The position numbers were made by a program, and so were the translations under genes. 64,000 nucleotides of DNA, taken from NCBI GenBank assembly GCA_046331625.1, contig JAXLQL010000009.1, positions 62,001-126,000 on the forward strand, given 5' to 3'. The DNA is from JAXLQL01 sp046331625 (GTDB lineage: Bacteria > Acidobacteriota > Terriglobia > Bryobacterales > Bryobacteraceae). Of this stretch, positions 43,372 through 51,512 are shown in pieces; the stretch's first letter is position 1, and each line of letters starts with the position of its first letter. Under the pieces are notes generated by a model. It had not been told where the DNA came from. It made no database searches and saw nothing but the letters and a program-made list of their open reading frames with translations.

Positions 43372-44412
43372 ATGCGAACCGTCGAATTGGTGGAACAGCG
43401 CAAGCTGGAGGTGATGGAACGTCCCGAACCGGCCGGGCCGGAAGCCGGTGAGGTGCTCGTTCGGTTGAAAGCCGTAGGTCTGTGCGGCAGTGATTTGCAC
43501 TGGTATGAGGACGGCGGCATCGGAAGTACCTCGGCGATTTACCCGATGATTCTCGGGCATGAACCCGTGGGCGAAGTAGTGGCAATTGGTCAGGGAGTGA
43601 CCTCGCACAAAGAAGGCGACAAGGTGGCTATCGAGCCATCCATCACCTGCGGACACTGCGAGTTCTGCCGCAGTGGGCGCCCCAACAATTGTCCGGAATG
43701 CATCTTCATGGGCGGCACCCAGAAGCCCGGATTCTTTCGAGAACTCGCCGCCGTGCCGGCGCGCAACGCCGAGCACTTCCCGGCCGAGTTCGATTGGCTG
43801 ACGGCGACGCTAATTGAGCCCGTGGCCGTGGTGGTGCACGCGTGGGAACTGATCCGGTTCCGCGTGGGTGACACCGTGGCCGTGTTCGGCGCGGGACCGA
43901 TCGGGTTGCTGTGCGCCAACATGGCGAAGATCGCTGGTGCTGCGAAGGTGTTCATCGTGGATCGCGCGGTGCATCGATTGCGGATCGCCCGTCAAATCTC
44001 CGAGGACTTCGTCACCATCCACAGCACCGCGCAAAAGCCCGCCGACGCAATCTTGGAAGCAACGCGCGGGCGCGGAGTCGACATCGTGATTGACGCGGCT
44101 GGCGCGCCGGAGACGATCCAGGCGAGCATCCAAGCGGCGCGGTCTTCGGGACAGTTTCTGCTGATTGGAATTCCCGGTGGGCGCAACTCGTTTGCGGTCG
44201 ATATCCACGGCGCCATGAACAAGGAACTCGCCATCCTCACGCTGAAGCGGAGCAACCACAAAGGCTTCGAAGCGATGGACCTGATCCGCGCCGGCAAGAT
44301 TCCGGATCTGATCATCACCCATCGCATTCCGCTCGAGAACACGGCGGAAGGATTCGACATGGCCGTGCATTGCCGCGACGGAATTGGAAAGCTGGTTGTG
44401 GAACTGCACTGA
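43372..44412 (+). CDS. zinc-dependent medium-chain dehydrogenase (sorbitol/threonine dehydrogenase-like, 346 aa)
   Basis: Medium-chain dehydrogenase/reductase. Catalytic zinc ligands C38, H63 and E64 (GLCGSDLHWY, LGHEPVGEV) and the structural-zinc quartet C93, C96, C99, C107 (CGHCEFCRSGRPNNC) are all present. Rossmann signature VAVFGAGPIGLLCANMAKIAGA. Residues such as GSDLHWYEDGGIG resemble polyol (sorbitol or xylitol) dehydrogenases more than alcohol dehydrogenases, but the substrate is not certain. Divergent from the glycosyltransferase unit. A TATACT hexamer lies about 15 nt upstream of the ATG, without a matching -35. Convergent with the ADOP permease, 8 bp apart. Confidence 0.88.
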   Translation: MRTVELVEQRKLEVMERPEPAGPEAGEVLVRLKAVGLCGSDLHWYEDGGIGSTSAIYPMILGHEPVGEVVAIGQGVTSHKEGDKVAIEPSITCGHCEFCRSGRPNNCPECIFMGGTQKPGFFRELAAVPARNAEHFPAEFDWLTATLIEPVAVVVHAWELIRFRVGDTVAVFGAGPIGLLCANMAKIAGAAKVFIVDRAVHRLRIARQISEDFVTIHSTAQKPADAILEATRGRGVDIVIDAAGAPETIQASIQAARSSGQFLLIGIPGGRNSFAVDIHGAMNKELAILTLKRSNHKGFEAMDLIRAGKIPDLIITHRIPLENTAEGFDMAVHCRDGIGKLVVELH

Positions 44413-44420
44413 GCGGCTGC

Positions 44421-47075
44421 TCAATCGGCCCGAAGCGACTCGGCCGGGTCCACGAACGCAGCCCGGCACGCAGGGATGGAACTCGCGATCAGTGCCGCCG
44501 AAGCAATCACGAACACGGCGGCGGCGTAGGTGGCTGGGTCAAGTGCAGTGACCCCGTAGAGAATCGACGAGACCCACCGCGAAAGCCCCAACGCCGCGAT
44601 GAGGCCGGCAGCGCAACCGGCAGCCGCCAGTGCGATCCCCCTGCGCAGGAAGAGCCCCACGACGCCGGCCGGGTTCGCTCCCAGCGCGATGCGAATACTG
44701 ATCTCCCTTCGGCGCTGCAAAACCGCATGCGCGAGCACACCATGAACTCCGATCAGCGACAGCAACAACGCCAATGCTCCGGCAATGATCAGCAACACCG
44801 CGGTGAACTCGGTGCGCGCCATCGATCTTCGATACACTTCCGCCAATGTTCCCACCTGGGCCAGCGGCAAGCTCGCGTCCACTGCATGGAGCGCCGCGGA
44901 AACCTCCGCCAGAAAGCCCTCAGATCCGGTGCGGCTGGTTCGAATGGCCAGTGTGAGGCCGCGCCGAACCGAGGCCGGCCGCCCTGGCCGAGAGGGATCG
45001 TACACGCCCGTTCGAAAGTAGACAGTGGCTGGAGCTGGTCTGTGCGCTCCGTCATCGCGAACGTCTTCCACCACACCCACCACTTCGAACCAGTCGTTGC
45101 CCAATGCGCCGGGGCGAAGCCTCTTGCCGAGAGCTTGCCGAGGCGCGCCCCAGTTCTCGCGCGCCATGCCTTCCGATACGATGGCTACCGCGCGCCGGCC
45201 TTCGACGTCGCGCCAATCGAAGTCGCGACCGGCTAGCAGACGGGTACCTAGCGTGGCGAACAGGCCAGGAGATACGTATTTCACGTTTCGGTTCGGCGGC
45301 ATCTGGCCAGGGGAGAATTTGTCCTCGACGGCGATGAGATTTCCGTTGTGGTAGACGGCCTCCATGGGCAGCCCGTCGGCGAAAGCCGCCATCTCCACTC
45401 CAGGGAGGCGCGACACCCTCTCCAGAATTTCGGCTTGCATCCGCGCCACACGCTCGGCGTCTGGAACCTGCGACGCCGGGATGGCGACCCGGACCGTTTG
45501 AATCCGCTCGGGTCCCGTGAATCCTGGGTGTACCCCGCGCAATGAAAAGAAGCTGCGGATCAACAAGCCGCTGGCAACGAGCAGCATGAGCGCCAGTGCT
45601 ACCTGAGCCACCACCAGCACGTTCTGCGCCCGCATTTGCTCGAAGCCCAGACTCGACCCGCGGGTTTGCAGGATCTTGCCGCCGAGGCCGCACTTGAATA
45701 CGGCAATCAATCCAAAAAGGAAAGCTCCGGTGAGCGCACACGCAAGACTGAATGCCACTGTGGTGGCGTCAATCGAAATTTCCGCCAGCCGCGGAATGGC
45801 TGCGAGTTGCTGGGCCTTCAGGATTCGCACGACACCATATGCGATCGCCAAGCCGCACATACATCCCGCGAGCGCCAAAGTCATGCTTTCGACCAGCAGT
45901 TCGCGCGCGATTCTCCCGGACCCCGCACCGAGCGCTGATCGAATCGCGAACTCTTGCGCTCGGCCCTGAGATCTCACCAGCAGTAGATTGGCTACGTTGG
46001 CGCACACCAGCAGGAAGACGAGGCACAGCGCTCCCATCAGCACCGAGAGAACGGACCCGATATCGCCTGTAACGTCGCGTTTCAACGGACGCAGATTCGG
46101 CTTCAGGCGAGCTTGCCGGGCGAACCGACGGAGGTTCTCCGGCATGGCTTGGTAGAGGACGCGCTCCACATCTTGATTCGCCAATTCGAGGGTGATGCCT
46201 GGTTTCAGTCTGGCGATACCGGAATAGGTGAAGGGCTCGAAGGAGCGGTTCGATTTCGAAAGGCGCTGCGGCAGAAAGACGTCGGGCGCAAGATCGAGGA
46301 ATCGGAACGACGAAGGCAAGACGCCGATCACTTGCCGCGGAATGGAATTGACCTCGAGACTGCGCCCGATGACTCGCGGATCCCCGCCGAATCTCTTCAT
46401 CCAATAGGAGTGCGCAATGACGACCGTCTGCAGCGTTCCTGGCGCATCGTCTTCCGCGCTGAACAACCGGCCCGCGAGCGGCTGAGCTCCCAGAGCCGGC
46501 AGCAGCGCATGCGTGATTGCGACCGTCTTGATTTGTTCGGGATCTCCGTTGCCAGTCACCGTGGCTTCCGCGCTGGACCACACGCCGAATGCCTCAAAGG
46601 CCCCGGAGCCCTCGGCTACCGCCCAATACATGCCGGGCGCCAGCCCCATATCGCGGAACGTTTCTCCCTGAATTGAGCCCGAATTGAAAACCCCAACCAG
46701 AGACTCCGAGTCCGGGTACGCGAGGGGGCGAATCAGCACCGCGTGGACTACGCTGAACATCGCGGAGATGCAGCCGGTGCCGATCGCCAGCGAAAGAACA
46801 GCGGCCGCGCAGTATCCGGGGTTCAGACGAAACAGTCTCAGAGCTTGGCGCGAGCCCCGAGCGAGGCCGTCGAGAATCGTCACCGTGTTCATCCGGTAGA
46901 CCTCCTCGCGGATCAGCGCCGTGTTGCCCAGCTTTCGGCGCGCCGCGTTTCGAGCAGCCGAAGGTTCCATCCCTCTTTCGATGTACTCCTGCGCGGTGAG
47001 CTCCAGGTAGGACTCGAGTTCTTCTCCCTGTTCGGAATCCGCTGATTCACGGTCAAGAAAGCGCCGCCAGTTCAT
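44421..47075 (-). CDS. ADOP-type ABC transporter permease (MacB/FtsX-like, 884 aa)
   Basis: Permease of the 'acidobacterial duplicated orphan permease' class. After about 80 N-terminal soluble residues (MNWRRFLDRESADSEQGEELESYL... AARRKLGN), two MacB_PCD/FtsX units repeat: TM1 near LSLAIGTGCISAMFSVVHAVLIRPL, a periplasmic domain, and FtsX helices (LVFLLVCANVANLLLVRSQGRAQEFAIRSALGAG, VGLFLRRGIALAAAGCAAGLIAALGLSRW), then the same again. There is no ATPase gene nearby, as usual for this orphan class. The ATG overlaps the PadR gene's stop by 1 nt (TGATG), so they are coupled and PadR probably represses both. Transported substrate unknown. Confidence 0.9.
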   Translation of the reverse strand: MNWRRFLDRESADSEQGEELESYLELTAQEYIERGMEPSAARNAARRKLGNTALIREEVYRMNTVTILDGLARGSRQALRLFRLNPGYCAAAVLSLAIGTGCISAMFSVVHAVLIRPLAYPDSESLVGVFNSGSIQGETFRDMGLAPGMYWAVAEGSGAFEAFGVWSSAEATVTGNGDPEQIKTVAITHALLPALGAQPLAGRLFSAEDDAPGTLQTVVIAHSYWMKRFGGDPRVIGRSLEVNSIPRQVIGVLPSSFRFLDLAPDVFLPQRLSKSNRSFEPFTYSGIARLKPGITLELANQDVERVLYQAMPENLRRFARQARLKPNLRPLKRDVTGDIGSVLSVLMGALCLVFLLVCANVANLLLVRSQGRAQEFAIRSALGAGSGRIARELLVESMTLALAGCMCGLAIAYGVVRILKAQQLAAIPRLAEISIDATTVAFSLACALTGAFLFGLIAVFKCGLGGKILQTRGSSLGFEQMRAQNVLVVAQVALALMLLVASGLLIRSFFSLRGVHPGFTGPERIQTVRVAIPASQVPDAERVARMQAEILERVSRLPGVEMAAFADGLPMEAVYHNGNLIAVEDKFSPGQMPPNRNVKYVSPGLFATLGTRLLAGRDFDWRDVEGRRAVAIVSEGMARENWGAPRQALGKRLRPGALGNDWFEVVGVVEDVRDDGAHRPAPATVYFRTGVYDPSRPGRPASVRRGLTLAIRTSRTGSEGFLAEVSAALHAVDASLPLAQVGTLAEVYRRSMARTEFTAVLLIIAGALALLLSLIGVHGVLAHAVLQRRREISIRIALGANPAGVVGLFLRRGIALAAAGCAAGLIAALGLSRWVSSILYGVTALDPATYAAAVFVIASAALIASSIPACRAAFVDPAESLRAD

Positions 47076-47437
47076 CACTTGACCTCGCGGCTGGGATTGA
47101 GGATGAGCCCGATCGCCCGCACCACTTGTTCCCAACGCGATGTCTGGGCCGCGAGTTGCTTCCTGCCCGTTGGCGTGAGCCGGTAATACCGAGCCCTCCG
47201 GTTGTTGTCCGAAGTTCCCCAAAACGATGCGATCCAACCCCGGTTCTCGAGCCTGCGCAACGCGGGATAAAGGGAGCCGTGCTCCACCTGCAAGACGTCC
47301 TCCGAGCCGCGCTCGATCGCGTGGGCGACCGTTTGGCCATGAGCTGGGCCGGCAATCAGCGTCCGGAGAATGAGCATGTCGAGGGTCCCCTGAACCATTT
47401 CAGACTGGAGAGGCGATTCCCGCTTTGGCATCGTCAT
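47075..47437 (-). CDS. PadR-family transcriptional regulator (acidobacterial type, 120 aa)
   Basis: Winged-helix repressor. The PadR N-terminal domain spans most of the protein: MVQGTLDMLILRTLIAGPAHGQTVAHAIERGSEDVLQVEHGSLYPALRRLENRGWI, then the wing (RARYYRLTPTGRKQL) and one C-terminal helix. It matches the acidobacterial PadR subset that sits directly before ADOP permeases. The start is at 47437; an ATG two codons later (47431) is the alternative. A perfect palindrome overlapping its own promoter implies autoregulation together with the permease. Confidence 0.92.
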   Translation of the reverse strand: MTMPKRESPLQSEMVQGTLDMLILRTLIAGPAHGQTVAHAIERGSEDVLQVEHGSLYPALRRLENRGWIASFWGTSDNNRRARYYRLTPTGRKQLAAQTSRWEQVVRAIGLILNPSREVK

Positions 47438-47470
47438 GTCGATTATCGACTAGAGTCCTGATACTGTCAA
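47438..47470 (-). promoter_or_regulatory. padR promoter with overlapping palindromic operator
   Basis: On the minus strand: TTGACA (47470-47465), a 17-nt spacer, GATAAT (47447-47442), 4 nt, ATG at 47437. The 13-bp palindrome GTCGATAATCGAC (47450-47438, 6-bp arms) covers the -10. Transcription from such a promoter would begin at or next to the ATG (leaderless). PadR is the obvious candidate to bind the palindrome and shut off padR and the permease. Confidence 0.75.
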
Positions 47471-47612
47471 TACGCGTCACAGCTACATTCGGTTCCAGTA
47501 ATTGATAGATCACCATCAGAAGGACCGGAGGCCATCTCCGATCGCTGGCGGGCCAAGACTCACGCCCGGATCAGCCGAACGCCGGATGGCGTTACCCTGG
47601 AGAGTTCCTCCC

Positions 47613-49079
47613 ATGCCGAACAACTTCGCCGCGATCGATCTGGGCGCCGAGAGCGGGCGCGTCATTCTGGGAACTCTCGACGAAGGCAAGCTCCTTCTCG
47701 AAGAGCTGCACCGGTTTTCGAACACACCTGTGCGGCTGCCCACCGGACTCTACTGGGACACACTTCGTCTCTGGCACGAGATCCTGCGCGGACTGACCGT
47801 TGCCGGCCGCGAACGCGGCATCAAACTCGACGGCATCGGCGTGGCGACATGGGGAGTCGACTTCGGACTGCTCGGCGCCGATGGCGCGCTGGTGGACAAT
47901 CCACGCCACTATCGCGATGCGCGCAACAACGGGGTGGTGGAGAAGGCATGTGCTGTGGTTCCGCCCGCGGAGATCTTTGCGGCGTCGGGCATCCAGTTCA
48001 TGCAGATCAACTCGCTGATCCAGTTGTATGCAATGAAGCTCGAAGGGTCGCCCGCGCTCGAGACCGCACGCACGCTGCTGTTCATGCCCGATCTGTTCAG
48101 CTACTTCCTGAGCGGCGTGAAGCGAGCCGAGGCGAGCATTGCTTCCACCTCCCAGTTCTACGATCCCGCGGCCGGCGGTTGGGCAACGAAGCTCGTGGAG
48201 CGATTGGGGCTTGATGCGAAGATTTTGCCCGAGATCGTACGGCCCGGCGCTGCGCTCGGCAAGATCCTGCCCTACGTGGCCGACCTCACTGGGCTCGATC
48301 CCGGCACGCGCGTGTTCGCAACGGCGGGCCACGATACGGCGGCGGCGGTGGCGGCCGTCCCAGCAGAAGGCGATGACTGGTGTTACGTCAGCTCCGGCAC
48401 GTGGTCATTGATGGGTGTGGAACTGCGCCAACCCGTGCTCGGCGAGCAGGCACTCGCTCTGAACTTCACCAATGAAATTGGGGTTGAGGGCCGCGTGCGG
48501 CTGCTCAAGAACATCATGGGGCTGTGGCCGCTGCAGGAGTGCCGCCGCGCGTGGGCGCTGGAAGGCAAAGACTACAGCTATGAGGAAATCACGCAGATGG
48601 CGGCCTCGGCGCCCGAGTTCGCCGCAGTGATTCAGCCCGACGAATTCCTCGAACCGGGCCACATGCCGGAGCGGATCGCGGCGTACTGTGCGCGCACCGG
48701 ACAGCACGCGCCGGGAAGCCACGCGGCGATGGCGCGCGTGATCCTCGAGAGCCTCGCACTGCGGTATCGCCAGGTGGTGGAAAACCTCGAACTGCTCAGC
48801 GGGCGCGCGATTCGCAAGATTCACATCGTCGGCGGCGGATCGCGCAATCAGTTGCTCAACCAGTTCGTGGCCGATTGCACGGGCCGCACCGTGATCGCGG
48901 GACCCACCGAGGCCACTGCGGCGGGCAACATCCTGGTGCAAGCGATGGGCGCAGGACTGATCGCCAACCTCGAAGAGATCCGCGCCGAGGTGCGCCGGTG
49001 TTTTCCGGTCACCGAAACAAAACCGCGCCCCAGCGTGAACTGGGACGCGGCGTACGAACGGTTCCTGAAGCTCGCGTAG
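47613..49079 (+). CDS. rhaB: rhamnulokinase-like FGGY carbohydrate kinase (488 aa)
   Basis: FGGY-family sugar kinase. The N-terminal MPNNFAAIDLGAESGRVILG, the segment VATWGVDFGLLGADGALVDNPRHYRD, GHDTAAAVAAVPAEGDDWCYVSSGTWSLMGVE, and HIVGGGSRNQLLNQFVADCTGRTVIAGPTEATAAGN match rhamnulokinases (ATP-dependent phosphorylation of L-rhamnulose). The rest of the rhamnose pathway is not in the window. The start at 47613 is selected by a GGAGAG 9 nt upstream; in-frame codons extend earlier but lack the family N-terminus. Convergent with clpP, 1 bp apart. Confidence 0.85.
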   Translation: MPNNFAAIDLGAESGRVILGTLDEGKLLLEELHRFSNTPVRLPTGLYWDTLRLWHEILRGLTVAGRERGIKLDGIGVATWGVDFGLLGADGALVDNPRHYRDARNNGVVEKACAVVPPAEIFAASGIQFMQINSLIQLYAMKLEGSPALETARTLLFMPDLFSYFLSGVKRAEASIASTSQFYDPAAGGWATKLVERLGLDAKILPEIVRPGAALGKILPYVADLTGLDPGTRVFATAGHDTAAAVAAVPAEGDDWCYVSSGTWSLMGVELRQPVLGEQALALNFTNEIGVEGRVRLLKNIMGLWPLQECRRAWALEGKDYSYEEITQMAASAPEFAAVIQPDEFLEPGHMPERIAAYCARTGQHAPGSHAAMARVILESLALRYRQVVENLELLSGRAIRKIHIVGGGSRNQLLNQFVADCTGRTVIAGPTEATAAGNILVQAMGAGLIANLEEIRAEVRRCFPVTETKPRPSVNWDAAYERFLKLA

Positions 49080-49080
49080 A

Positions 49081-49713
49081 CTACTTCGGCGTCTCGCGCG
49101 TGCGAGTGGTCACCACGCGGTCAATGAGGCCGTACTCCAGAGCCTGATCGGCTTCCATGATGTAGTCGCGATCGACGTCGCGCGCGATGCGGTCCACCGG
49201 CTGGCCGCAGGCGTCGGCGAGGATCTTGTTCAGCACCTCGCGCATGCGCAGGATTTCCTTGGCGTAGATGTCGATGTCGGTGGCCTGGCCGGCGAGGCCG
49301 CTCATCGAAGGCTGATGGATGAGGATTCTCGCGTGGGGCAGCGCGAACCGCTTGCCCTTGGTTCCGGCCGCGAGCAGCACGGCGCCCATCGAAGCAGCCT
49401 GGCCCACGCAGTAGGTGACGATATCGGGCTCCACCAGATTCATGGTGTCGAGAATCGCCAGCCCGGCCGTGATCGAGCCGCCGGGCGAATTGATGTAGAG
49501 CGAAATGTCTTTCTCGGGATCCTCCGCGGCCAGAAAAAGAATTTGAGCGATGATCAGGTTTGCAACTTGGTCATCGACCGGAGTGCCCAGGAAGATGATA
49601 TGTTCTTTCAGCAGCCGCGAGTAGATGTCGAACGCCCGTTCGCCACGTGCCGTCTGTTCCACCACCATGGGTACGAGGACAGAGTTTTGCGGCGGCACGA
49701 TGAGATTGCTCAA
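49081..49713 (-). CDS. clpP: ATP-dependent Clp protease proteolytic subunit
   Basis: Serine peptidase of the Clp barrel. 210 residues. The catalytic triad is S108 (GQAASMGAVLLAAG), H133 (ARILIHQPSM) and D182 (DRDYIM), matching E. coli S97/H122/D171 with an 11-residue offset. The N-terminal MVVEQTARGERAFDIYSRLLKE and SLYINSPGGSITAGLAILDTM are classical. No tig or clpX is adjacent in the window, so clpP is separated from its usual partners. The gene upstream (49.8 kb) is an unrelated accessory module. Confidence 0.96.
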   Translation of the reverse strand: MSNLIVPPQNSVLVPMVVEQTARGERAFDIYSRLLKEHIIFLGTPVDDQVANLIIAQILFLAAEDPEKDISLYINSPGGSITAGLAILDTMNLVEPDIVTYCVGQAASMGAVLLAAGTKGKRFALPHARILIHQPSMSGLAGQATDIDIYAKEILRMREVLNKILADACGQPVDRIARDVDRDYIMEADQALEYGLIDRVVTTRTRETPK

Positions 49714-49788
49714 GCTATAGTGCTCCTTCTCTTCTATGATAAGCGGGGCGCGAGTGGGGGCGCTCCTGGCCGGATGGGGAGGTGCGAG

Positions 49789-49848
49789 TCACACCCGGTG
49801 GATGCCGTTCCAATCAGGGTTTACGCACTCGTCAAGGAGGATGCGCAT
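49789..49848 (-). pseudogene. truncated DUF5615-like PIN toxin (19 codons left)
   Basis: Reads MRILLDECVNPDWNGIHRV then TGA. MRILLDECVNP is the hallmark N-terminus of DUF5615 PIN-like proteins, normally about 110-120 aa. The ATG overlaps the 3' end of the DUF433 antitoxin gene by 28 nt in another frame, as in intact DUF433-DUF5615 pairs. Everything after about residue 11 is lost, so the toxin is inactive. Confidence 0.6.
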
Positions 49849-50081
49849 TCGCGCACGTACTCTCCCACAATTTGGAGAAACCGGCGTGCCTTCTCCCGTT
49901 CGAGCGAAGGGACTGTCTCGAGGAACTCATCGAGAGAGAGGCCTGCCGCCAGATGGTCAATCAGCATCTGGACAGGGATCCGCGAGCCGGCGAAACAGGG
50001 AGCGCCAGACATGCGATCGGAATCGACCCACACCACTCCTTCCAGCCGCTGCATGAGATCTTTGTTCACTCTTTGAAGCAT
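49821..50081 (-). CDS. DUF433 antitoxin-like protein (86 aa)
   Basis: Small DNA-binding-type protein of the DUF433 family. The pattern WVDSDRMSGAPCFAGSRIPVQMLIDHLAAGLSLDEFLETVPSLEREKARRFLQIV matches closely (GxPxxxGTRIPVxxIxxxLxxGxSxxEIxxxxP). Usually the antitoxin of a DUF433-DUF5615 (PIN-like) toxin-antitoxin pair; here the toxin is reduced to a 19-codon remnant, leaving an orphan antitoxin. The start at 50081 gives MLQRVNKDLMQRLEG. Confidence 0.82.
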   Translation of the reverse strand: MLQRVNKDLMQRLEGVVWVDSDRMSGAPCFAGSRIPVQMLIDHLAAGLSLDEFLETVPSLEREKARRFLQIVGEYVRECASSLTSA

Positions 50082-50099
50082 ACGCTACATCCGGAATCG

Positions 50100-51434
50100 T
50101 CAAGCCGGCTTCTTGCGCAGATCCACCACGGCCTCGTTGAACCCTTCGATGCGATTGTCCGTGAGCGCGATCATGGCTGTTTCCGCGCCAATGCGAACGC
50201 CCATTCGCTTCCCAGGAGCTTTGCTCTCGCGAATCTCGTTTCCGCGAATCGTGATCTGCCGCGTGGGACCTTGAATATCGATCCCGATCGCGGTCTCCTT
50301 GCCCACGTCGACGATGCGGTTGTTCTCGATGCGGTTGCGATGCGGCTGATATCCCTCGCCACGCTCTTTGCGAAACAAGATGCCCACCTCGGCGCTGCCG
50401 CGCACGTCGTTGTCGCGCACCAGATTGTCCGTGTCGCGGTGCCCGATCGAGATGCCGAAGCGGCGGCTATCGGTGATGGTGTTCTTCTCGGCGAGCCCGA
50501 ACTTCACGCCCCAGCAGAAGAACAGCCCTTGATCATTGCGATCCATCTTGTTGCGGCGAATGACGGGGCGCTGCGAACCGGAGCCGGGATGAAGCCCGAG
50601 TCCTGTGTTGTCGTGGCTGTGGCAATCCTCCACGATCACGTCGTGACAGATCTGCCAACTGATGCCATCGCCGTTGTAGTTTCGCGCAGTCACGTTGCGG
50701 ATCTGGAACTTCGAACAATCCTGAATGAAAATGCAGCCGGCGTAGTTGCCGTCGAGATTCTCGTTCTGCGTTTTGTTGCCATCGAGCGCGATGTTTTCGA
50801 TGGTGACTCCGTTGATGAACTCGCCAGTCAGGATCGGGAAGAGCGTCGAAGCCGTTGGCGCGCCGGAGAGCCAGAAGTTCTCGCGCAACGCACGATCGAG
50901 CTTGAAGCGATTTCCGCTGCGCGCCACGAGCGTTCGCTTGGCGACGAGCGCTCCGTTGTCATGCGGATTCTTCGCGCGCAGGCAAATGCCGTCACCCACC
51001 TGGAAGCCCGAGGCATCGGCGAGCGTCACCTCCTGGTCATACCAATCGGAATCCTCTGAGAGCTTGGTCTTCACGGACGGCTCTTTGATCAGCACCGTGT
51101 CAACGCCACTGCCGAGGATTCGAATGTTCGAATGCAGGAACACCGAATTGCGCAGCCGGTATGTGCCTGGCAGGATCTTCACGGTGCCTCCGCCCCAGCG
51201 CGCCACGGTGTCGACCGCCGCCTGCAGCACCTTCTCCGTGGAGCCCACTAACTCGGCGTTCGCCGTGCCGACGGTGACGGTCATGCGCTCGGCCCAATCG
51301 GGTTCCACGACAGAGTCGCCGGAGGTGGAGCGCGGAGTCTTGATGGGTCCGGCGGGAGATTCGGGAAGCTTTTCCGCGGCAGCGGCGAGCCACGCCGTAA
51401 CGCCGGTTCCGAGAAATGCGCGCCTGTGTTGCAT
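50100..51434 (-). CDS. exported right-handed beta-helix (pectate-lyase-like) protein (444 aa)
   Basis: Twin-arginine-type signal near the N-terminus (MQHRRAFLGTGVTAWLAAAAE), then pectate-lyase-superfamily sequence: AAVDTVARWGGGTVKILPGTYRLRNSVFLHSNIRILGSG, followed by parallel beta-helix rungs (GVTIENIALDGN, FQIRNVTARNYNGDGISWQICHDVIVEDCHSHDNTGLGLHPGSG, PVIRRNKMDRNDQGLFFCWGVKFGLAEKNTITDSRRFGISIGH). Such proteins cleave or bind acidic polysaccharides. Catalytic residues cannot be assigned with confidence. Starts 78 bp from the divergent flavin/iron-sulfur gene. Confidence 0.82.
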   Translation of the reverse strand: MQHRRAFLGTGVTAWLAAAAEKLPESPAGPIKTPRSTSGDSVVEPDWAERMTVTVGTANAELVGSTEKVLQAAVDTVARWGGGTVKILPGTYRLRNSVFLHSNIRILGSGVDTVLIKEPSVKTKLSEDSDWYDQEVTLADASGFQVGDGICLRAKNPHDNGALVAKRTLVARSGNRFKLDRALRENFWLSGAPTASTLFPILTGEFINGVTIENIALDGNKTQNENLDGNYAGCIFIQDCSKFQIRNVTARNYNGDGISWQICHDVIVEDCHSHDNTGLGLHPGSGSQRPVIRRNKMDRNDQGLFFCWGVKFGLAEKNTITDSRRFGISIGHRDTDNLVRDNDVRGSAEVGILFRKERGEGYQPHRNRIENNRIVDVGKETAIGIDIQGPTRQITIRGNEIRESKAPGKRMGVRIGAETAMIALTDNRIEGFNEAVVDLRKKPA

Positions 51435-51512
51435 GAGTGAAATTCTACCCGAGCCGGCGGCCGATTACGGCGCGGGGAATAGAATGGGTGCTGGCAGTGA
51501 TTCTCAATCAGC

